A stretch of DNA of 64,000 nucleotides from Sipunculus nudus (lineage: Eukaryota > Annelida > Sipuncula > Golfingiida > Sipunculidae): contig CM049322.1 in assembly GCA_026874595.1 (NCBI GenBank), positions 33,438,340 to 33,502,339 of the forward strand, written 5' to 3'. Position numbers and translations under genes: made by a program. The notes below the pieces were generated by a model. It saw only the letters and a list, made by a program, of their open reading frames with translations, did no database searches and was not told the DNA's origin. Below are positions 57,445 to 64,000 of the stretch, one piece after another. Position 1 is the stretch's first letter. The number at the start of each line of letters is the position of its first letter.

Positions 57445-58300
57445 ATGTCTAACACACGTGAAGACCTTACTCGGGCCTTAAATAAGGTTCAAACCACCAG
57501 TACATTACTTGACCTTCAATTCAATCTTGATAGAACAATAGGCAGAATCGGCCATTGTGCCTGCAGTAATGCAGGACAAATCAGACATTATGCTGAACAA
57601 ATAAAACAGGCTGCCATTGACTTAGACAATGATAACAATCTTGTCAAATCAGTGATTCGATCTACTTTAGCTGGCAAAGTCGCAAAGTCTGTTGAATGTT
57701 TTATGTTGAGAAAATCAACAACAGATGAAAAGGGAAAGGTTACGCCAAATGTAACTTGGCAGGAAGTTATCCAACATATTAAGTTCACGTTTCTGCCACC
57801 TAACGACATGGATCACCTCAAAAACAGACTGACCAAGCTCAGACAGAAATCACAAACAATGCTAGAGGAGCATAATGACACCTTCATACAATTGGTGGTA
57901 GAATTGTATGGAAATACCATCCCCGCTGACAAAAATAAGGAAATTGTAGAACACTATGCACGCAGTCTGAGTAGTACTGCTGCAGCAAGGGCAGCCCTCA
58001 AATGCAAGGATATAGATGAGGCCATGCAAACTGCCAGAAACCTGATGCATGATGACTTAGCTTTTCAGAAACTCGGAAGAGACCCTGAGGCTGACATGAT
58101 TACAAAACCCCTAGGGACATAGATCTCATTAATAAGCATTTCCATCATCCTTTTGATACAAAAACAGCACACAGAAAACAACAGCCTTACATGAGATATA
58201 CACAGAATAACAGACCTGTCTGTTATTACGGCTCCACAGTAGGACATATTAGAAACCAGTCCTATACCCTGAATAGAAAAAATGCTCGGGGCCAATAGGC
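57445..58300 (+). pseudogene. gag (capsid-like), frameshifted, degenerate zinc knuckle
   Basis: ATG at 57,445 opens a frame of 225 codons (MSNTREDLTRALNKVQ). It is helical and charged, with a TWQEVIQHIKFTFLPPND segment typical of Ty3-type capsid. It ends at a stop at 58,120. The next frame continues with RDIDLINKHFHHPFD and then CYYGSTVGHIRNQS at about 58,211-58,252. This has the spacing of a CX2CX4HX4C knuckle, but the second Cys is Gly and the last Cys is Ser. The frame change could be a mutation or a programmed shift; the lost cysteines favour decay. Confidence 0.75.
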
Positions 58301-58559
58301 CCCTTGGGCCCAAGAGGGCCAAATGTGGACCAGTAAACCACCACAAACACACAAACAACAAGCATCACAACAAGTGAACAGAAGTCGAAAGGGTGTCACT
58401 GATCAACATAATCGGTATATTGAACCAATGGTCAGTCATGTTCAGAAATCTGGTCAACAAGTTCATGCTGTACAACCCATTGCACAAAAATTTGTCGACC
58501 CCCCTCAGGAAATTTCCCATGAGGGTTATACATATACTTTGAACAAACCCACCCACCGG

Positions 58560-58960
58560 CCTCACAGTCATTTAAACTGGTAAGGGCCGCATCACGACAT
58601 CAACAGGGACGCCCATTCATTAAATTACACTATGCTGAAGTTAGCCTAGAAGCTCTTATTGACACTGGGGCGGCTGTTTCGTTGATGCGGCATGATACTT
58701 TCATGAACCTTCACAGAAAGAATAATAACCTCACATTGGAGGAACCCCCCCCCCCCCCCCCCCCCATGGGCTCCAGTCCGACACGGGCAATAAGCTTGTA
58801 GTGACTAGTATAACCTATGTGTTATTCTCAAATCTTGACACTAGGTTACGCCTATTCGTGGTACCAGACTTACCACATGATCTTATCTTAGGGAGTGACG
58901 TACTGAACAGTGGCTGTGCCGACCTTGACCTTGAACAAGATACCTTGACATGGTATCGTC
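58560..58960 (+). pseudogene. Retropepsin-type protease remnant
   Basis: EALIDTGAAVSLMRHDTF contains the catalytic DTG (Asp codon 58,661-58,663) in a hydrophobic-DTG-A context. After a run of about 20 C (58,746-58,765) the frame shifts. HDLILGSDVLNSG, the second protease landmark (ILGxD), is at about 58,876-58,914 in the next frame. The C run is probably what broke the frame. Confidence 0.8.
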
Positions 58961-59778
58961 GTGTGTTCAAGATTACACATGAATACGTGGGAACACCAAC
59001 TAAAATCTTCATCACAAGGCCGTGTTATGCTGACGCAGATTTAGATCACGTCCTGAGAAAGTTTAGTGATGTGTTCGCCTCATCAGAGGAGAAAATGTCC
59101 ATTTCAAGTCTACCGCCATTAAAAGTTAGAACAAATGGGACAATCACATCACTCCCACCTTATAGGGTTCCCCTGGCAAAGAAAAAGGTGCTTGACCAGG
59201 AAGTACAAAGACTACTAAAAGAAGGGATCATTAGACCAAGTAGGTCACCCTATAGTAGTCCCGTGTCCTTGGTAGACAAACCGGATGGTTCAGTTCGGCT
59301 GGTAGTCGGCTACCGGAAGGTCAACCAGACAATCCAGGCAGACAAGTCCCCCCTCCCACGCTTGTATGACATTTTTGATGATTTACAGGGTGCCACAATA
59401 TTTTCCACCCTCGATTTGAAGTCAGGGTACCACCAGTTAGCAATGCATCCTGACAGCATACCTCTGACAGCAATGGCCTCACCTAGCGGACTCTATGAGT
59501 TTGTCCGTTGCCCTTTTGGCCTTTCAGTGGCGCCCTCTGCATTCCAAAGAGCCATAAGTTGGGCCCTCAAAGAAGCTGTGTTAGACAATTGTGCCCGTGT
59601 GTACATATATGACATTGTGGTTTTCAGTAAAAGCAGAGAGGAACATGTGCAACACTTGCAGGTTTTTCGTTGTCTTCAACGGTATAACCTAAAACTCAAG
59701 GCCTCAAAATGCAATTTTGCTAAACCAGCAAAGAAGTTAAGAAGTATGCCGAAATTGCAGCACCCCTGGTGGCATTAA
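58801..59778 (+). pseudogene. Reverse transcriptase with catalytic substitution and deletion
   Basis: The open frame of 325 codons includes the pre-RT linker (VLRKFSDVFA), KEGIIRPSRSPYSSPV, FSTLDLKSGYHQLAM (catalytic Asp of motif A) and FVRCPFGLSVAPSAFQR (motif B). Motif C is YIYDIVVFS where YIDDIVVFS is expected: the first Asp codon of the YxDD box is TAT (59,608-59,610), a GAT-to-TAT change that should abolish polymerisation. After NFAKPA (about 59,730) the sequence jumps directly to KKYAEIAAPLVALTKK in another frame, so about 60 residues of RT thumb are deleted. Confidence 0.85.
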
Positions 59779-60395
59779 CAAAGAAACATGCTAAATTCCA
59801 CTGGGGCAAAGACCACGAAGCGGCCTTCCAAAAATTGAAAGACCTACTTGTCTCACCTCAGGTGATGGCCTTTCCAGATCCCGAAAAGCCTTACCACCTG
59901 TACACTGATGCGTCAAATGTGCCAGTAGGCGCAGTGCTGGTCCAGCTGGATGACAATAACACAGAAAGAGTTATTGAGTATGTGTCACACACACTTAATC
60001 CAGCGCAGCGTAATTATTCTACCATCGAGCGTGAAGGCCTGGCTGTCATGGTAGCCCTTACAAAGCTAAGGCACTAAATCCTGGGTAGCCAGTTTACACT
60101 CTACACTGACCACAGACCCTGGCAGAGTCTGTTTACCTCAAAGATAAATAACACAAGGGATCAGCGCTGGGCACTGACACTGGCAGAGTTCTCTCCTAAA
60201 ATTGTGTATAGAAAGGGCTGCCTGAATGTTAAAGCTGATATGTTGTCCAGACTGCATAATTCAAAGCCGATTCCACCAGTGCCAGAGCCACCAGTCATAG
60301 CCTGTGTATCCCCGGGAGCAGTAGAAATGATAGACCTCATGGAAGACAGTGAAGCTGAGGATCTAATTCCTGTTACAGCACGACATCGTGTATGA
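59740..60395 (+). pseudogene. RNase H domain with one in-frame stop
   Basis: FHWGKDHEAAFQKLKDLL and YHLYTDASNVPVGAVLVQ (Asp of the DAS motif), then TLNPAQRNYSTIEREGLAVM (catalytic Glu) form a typical Ty3 RNase H. TAA at 60,075-60,077 interrupts it where a Tyr is normal, after which LYTDHRPW (catalytic Asp) and WALTLAEFSPKIVYRKG continue in the same frame. A single substitution explains the stop. Confidence 0.85.
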
Positions 60396-61671
60396 TGACA
60401 TCGATTTGGATGCCATTATCGAGGCACAAACTTTACAGTTCCCAACACTGAAACGGAAAGCTCAGAAGGACCATCCGTATCTCACACTGATCGATGGGGC
60501 ACTCTATAATTTGCGGCCACCGTACAAGGGGGCGCCACAGTACCCTAGACTTGTTATGCCACCTCCTTACCAAGAAAAAGTCATAAAAAATGCACATCTT
60601 CAGCTTGGCCATCTAGGAGTGATCAAAACAATGCATAGGGTGAATGAAGCGTACATGTTTCCGGGACTGAAAAGATCAGTACCACGGGTCATCCACAACT
60701 GCCCAAACTGCACCTTGCAGAGAACACCCAGAGACAGAGTGGCTATTCAGGAAATGCCTGTGCCATCACAGTATTTCCAATTAATCTCCTGTGATCTAAT
60801 AGGCCCATTTGTTGCTAGTGAGAACGACATCTAATACGTCCTCACAGTCATTGACCACCTAAGTTCATTCCTTGAGGTATTCCCTCTCCCTGACAAAACA
60901 TGCAAGTCTCTATTGACAGCCCTACACCAGCAATATTTTGCTCGTTATGGCACTCCTAGGACTATCCTCACAGATAATGGCCTAGAATTTAATGCTACAG
61001 CTTGGGATAAATACCTTAAAGAACTAGGCATAGAACACAGAAGGTCTACAGCCTACCACCCGCAATCTAACGGGAAAATTGAGCGAGTAAATCGGACAGT
61101 AAAAGAACTACTGTCAAGAATACTTGCAAATAACCCTGACCAATGGGAGGCTGCCCTTAGTGATGTACAATTGGCTCATAACAGTTCCCGTAACGAGGCA
61201 ACAGGCCAGTCCACATATCTGGTTGTATTTGGGAGGCACCCAAATGCTCCATTACGCCACATTGATCCCAATATGGCTTATACACTAAATGACAGAATAC
61301 AGAGAATGCACAGCATCTGGCTTGAGACTCAAGCCCACATTCAAGCGCCCATACTGGCGGACAATACGGCAGTCCTATTAAAAGCTGAAAATCCTATGAC
61401 ATTTACTGCCAAATGTGACCCTCAGTGGGTGATTACAGAACAACGTAACACTACATGTCACATACAAAACCAGCATAGTGGGGCAACGAAGAATGTACAT
61501 CGATCAAAAGTTGCTTCCGCTCCTACAAATGCTGATTGGACGCAGGTCAGGACAGACAGACCTACACACAAACGTCACTTACGTAACAGGACAAAACATG
61601 TGCATAGTAAGACAGCACAGACAGACTCGTTACCAAGAAAAGGCAGGCCCTCTGCGAAAACGCCCAGATAA
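60388..61671 (+). pseudogene. Integrase with one in-frame stop
   Basis: The HHCC zinc-binding module is complete: HLQLGH (60,595-60,612) and CPNC (60,700-60,711). The catalytic triad is present: Asp in ISCDLIGPF (60,793), Asp in ILTDNGLEF (60,973) and Glu in KIERVNRTVKE (61,081). TAA at 60,832 interrupts the core between ENDI and YVLTVIDHLSS. The C-terminal part (about 61,345-61,515) carries the basic, divergent tail that usually binds DNA. Apart from that stop the integrase looks intact. Confidence 0.87.
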
Positions 61672-61672
61672 C

Positions 61673-62041
61673 ATGAGGTTCACAAATTCTTATGCCTGGA
61701 GTGGCGAAACGCCAAACTGCTATGAATGTGCAGAGCCTGGACATGTCGCCGATGACTGTGACGTAAGATTACATAGAGTAGCAAATGGGGATTTTGCGGG
61801 CATCCCTCCGAAATCACTTAATAAAATCAGGGCCCGGTTGAACAGAAATGGAAAAGAAAAATCTTCGCTAAGTAAGCTATGTCCATCAGGGAGAAAACAA
61901 ACTCTCACACCACAAAACGACGAACCTGTAGCAGGGCCTTCAAATGATTATACACACAGGCCTAAGTCTACTCGACATAGCAGTAGAAATACAAGGAAAC
62001 ATAACTATGCAATTCTTAATGAATGGGGATATTCACAGTAA
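61673..62041 (+). CDS. Extra ORF with CCHC zinc knuckle downstream of integrase
   Basis: ATG at 61,673 follows the integrase stop (61,669-61,671) by one base and lies in a different frame. It encodes 122 residues, though the same frame is open back to 61,478. It contains CYECAEPGHVADDC (61,718-61,759), a perfect CX2CX4HX4C knuckle, then a basic, Arg/Lys/Ser/Asn-rich tail ending NEWGYSQ. Knuckles of this kind belong to Gag nucleocapsid, yet here it follows integrase while the gag knuckle is degenerate. The function is unknown; nucleic-acid binding is likely. It is the only complete, unbroken ORF in the element. Confidence 0.7.
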   Translation: MRFTNSYAWSGETPNCYECAEPGHVADDCDVRLHRVANGDFAGIPPKSLNKIRARLNRNGKEKSSLSKLCPSGRKQTLTPQNDEPVAGPSNDYTHRPKSTRHSSRNTRKHNYAILNEWGYSQ

Positions 62042-62203
62042 ATATCATAAAAGTCTTACTCTACATGTATATATGTATATAAACGTGCAAAAAAAAAATA
62101 ATAATAGTTTGATAAACTATTGTGTATATGTATTGTTTGTATATGTTTATATATTTGTGCGTGTATGTATGTATGTATATGTATGGGTGTGTATGTGTGT
62201 GTG

Positions 62204-62249
<46 letters not shown>

Positions 62250-63083
62250 TGTACCTTTGTTATAATATATGTTATTTCACTGTACTTCCTTCCTATTTGC
62301 AGAAAATGCAGTAGAGAGCATCTGACCCCACTACCTCTACTTACACATATTTCATTCGGTTGTAGATGAACTGACTCATCGGCCATGCACCGCTGGCCAT
62401 GGTCAAAGTTTTGTAAATACTACCCTTGTATTATAGGAGAAGGTACTGCTGTTGTTGTTTTCATTTCAGGGGGCCCAATCTGGTATATACATCGATCCTG
62501 TCTCCTGATGACAATATCAGCCAGCAACAAATACAGTGACCCCGTGCTGCCAATTTAAGCCGTGCAGACAGAGTCAAAGGATTAATATGGCTTAAAACAT
62601 GGAACTTTCATGTAAAGAAACTGGACTGTATAGGATCATTTATGGACAGTTACATTAATTATAAACCATAGTCTAATGCATATCTTCATACTCTTGTGCA
62701 TTTTATATTATCATCTGATGTCACTTGTGTATTATATGTATATCTAATAAAATAGATCTTCTCTAAACTCCCACAACAACTATCAGACTGCTAGTCCCTA
62801 ATTCTCAGTAGTACTGTGTAGGGAGAGAAAACTCCCTACCCGCTGTTGGGATCCTGCTCCCAGGGATACCGAGCACTGGATAAACCTACCTCCCCCCTCC
62901 CAACATGGGAGTTAGGGGTTGGGTAGCCGGCTCACAGCCTATACACAGACTGCAAAGGCCGAGTTTGGGCAAAATAATGAACAAAAACCAGTCCTCCCCT
63001 CCAAAAGGATAAGCAATATGACGGATAATGCAAAACAAACTACAACAAAAAATTTTCCACTATATAGTGCAAAATTTTTCCCG
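62042..63083 (+). other. 3' untranslated region of the retrotransposon
   Basis: It starts with (TG)n/(TA)n (about 62,155-62,248). No env-like ORF with a signal peptide or membrane segment is seen. The ORFs crossing the microsatellite are artefacts. Confidence 0.7.
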
Positions 63084-63097
63084 ATAGGGGGGAAGGA
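63084..63097 (+). promoter_or_regulatory. Polypurine tract
   Basis: GATAGGGGGGAAGGA directly precedes the 3' LTR, as required for plus-strand DNA priming. Confidence 0.85.
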
Positions 63098-63490
63098 TGT
63101 AACTGCCCTCCTGTCTCCACACTGGGTTTAGTATCACATTATCTGGGTGATCATTAACCTGGGTACTGTATGGCGGTCAGTGACCTTTTCCCCTGCCGAG
63201 CACACACGTGGTGAAGGCCAGAGAGAAAGGGTGCCAGTCGGGTTTGGACTTCCATCTGAGACAGAAGAGTTGGTTTGCTGATTCAAAGCACCATCTTCTG
63301 TATATCCAGGAGTCAGCCTTGGCAACCTTGGTATGTGCTTTATCCCTTGTACTTAAGACCATATGCAGTTTGATAATTAAAGTTTTTAGTTGTGTTTATA
63401 ACCCTATATATTTGTTGTGGTTCTTTGAATTACCCAGTCAGATAGAAAAAAAAACGAAAATCCTGTCCTCAGAATTAGAAATCCCTTACA
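63098..63490 (+). repeat. 3' LTR
   Basis: 393 bp, TGTAACTGCC to CCCTTACA, followed by the CCGT target duplication. Confidence 0.93.
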
Positions 63491-63494
63491 CCGT

Positions 63495-64000
63495 CACACT
63501 CTTATTTGCAAAATTAGCTACTTCCTTGGTAGCCTAGCTGATGTTTAACCTTTACTTCAAAATCGAGTCAGGATCGAGAGCTTCAAATCCCCCTCCAAAC
63601 TTCACAGTTAAGCCAGTCGTAAAGTTCATCACCAGTTAGTAGGAGCCTGTCTTCTCATAAACGATAGCCATATTAATTATCTTTTATCGTTCTTCGTCAC
63701 ATAACATCTCTAAAAGTTCCTGAATATTTTCATAAAATGTAATAAAATTATAGCCTGCAGGCTTTTCCTGTTCATTTTATAAATATGTGTGTGGGCAATA
63801 TCACCTGATTTGTTCAATGCAAATTAAATTAACTAATTAATGTAGAAATGAGTGCCGTGAGTTGCATTCATTTTCGGCAGACCTGGATGAGGAAACAGCC
63901 GTTGGCGGAGGAATGTGCTATGTGAGTGCTTTCTAGTTTTTAATCCTTTACCAATCAAAGATATGTTTTCATATATGTAACATATCAGGTAAAAACGTTT
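63495..64000. other. No gene recognised
   Basis: Unique-looking AT-rich sequence to the right edge. A possible exon near 63,885-63,925 cannot be supported. Confidence 0.4.

Larger units (their letters stand above)
55908..63490 (+). mobile_element. Ty3/gypsy LTR retrotransposon, recent but defective
   Basis: The LTRs (55,908-56,302 and 63,098-63,490) start TGTAACTGCC and end CCCTTACA. CCGT flanks both ends (55,904-55,907 and 63,491-63,494), a 4-bp target duplication. By eye the LTRs differ at about seven or eight bases and two small indels over about 394 bp, so insertion is fairly recent. Internal order is primer-binding site, leader, gag, protease, RT, RNase H, integrase, extra zinc-knuckle ORF, 3' region and polypurine tract. 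Coding is broken by a gag frameshift, a poly-C run, an RT deletion and two in-frame stops, so this copy could move only if proteins were supplied in trans. Confidence 0.93.

Noticed and set aside
58065-58571. Minus-strand ORFs of 68-98 codons
   Set aside because: They are antisense to the gag-protease junction of the retrotransposon and show no domain.
62120-62386. ORFs of 64-141 codons near the 3' end of the retrotransposon, considered as a membrane protein or env
   Set aside because: The hydrophobic stretch is translated (TG)n/(TA)n; there is no convincing signal peptide or conserved env feature.

Overview
The window is animal nuclear DNA. It has short exons with GT..AG introns, long (TA)n microsatellites and several classes of eukaryotic transposon, and it has no operons or bacterial signals. 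The mixture of a guanylate-binding-protein-like GTPase, a Penelope-like element, a Tx1/L1-type LINE, Ty3/gypsy elements, hAT-type non-autonomous elements and a TTCGCGA-type miniature element suggests a marine invertebrate. I cannot name a species. The sequence is visibly AT-rich.

Positions 1-22,000 hold one long gene on the minus strand. It is a GBP/atlastin-family large GTPase whose start codon is at 21,985 and which runs off the left edge. I could place 26 coding exons, more than 1,000 codons. The GTPase domain is followed by an unusually long helical tail built from alternating exons of about 20-24 and 54-71 codons. The eight exons of 12,820-10,605 appear to be duplicated as the eight exons of 10,061-370. 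Two introns have been swollen by insertions: a Penelope-like element with a Tx1-type LINE between its arms (14.8-21.0 kb), and a decayed Ty3/gypsy element plus a small Penelope-like remnant (2.4-9.4 kb). Minus-strand copies of the Penelope arm carry the core signature of a hammerhead ribozyme.

Positions 22-31 kb show no gene I can recognise. They hold dispersed and short tandem repeats, including a cluster of ATGCAT palindromes. Positions 31.3-37.6 kb are a satellite with nested periods of 54, 108 and 1,080 bp, interrupted by a 335-bp miniature inverted-repeat element. Positions 38-45 kb hold tandem and segmental duplications and a tRNA-derived repeat.

At 45.7-46.6 kb there is a compact minus-strand gene for a protein of nine C2H2 zinc fingers. 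From 48 to 55.3 kb come a 120-bp tandem repeat, two hAT-like non-autonomous elements each flanked by a perfect 8-bp target duplication, a tRNA-like SINE head, a TTCGCGA-type miniature element and a weaker inverted-repeat element.

Positions 55,908-63,490 are a Ty3/gypsy LTR retrotransposon with near-identical LTRs, a 4-bp target duplication, gag, protease, RT, RNase H and integrase. It also has an extra ORF after integrase that carries a perfect CCHC zinc knuckle. The copy is disabled by stops, frameshifts, a lost RT catalytic Asp and a deletion. The only plausible host protein-coding genes are the GTPase and the zinc-finger gene.
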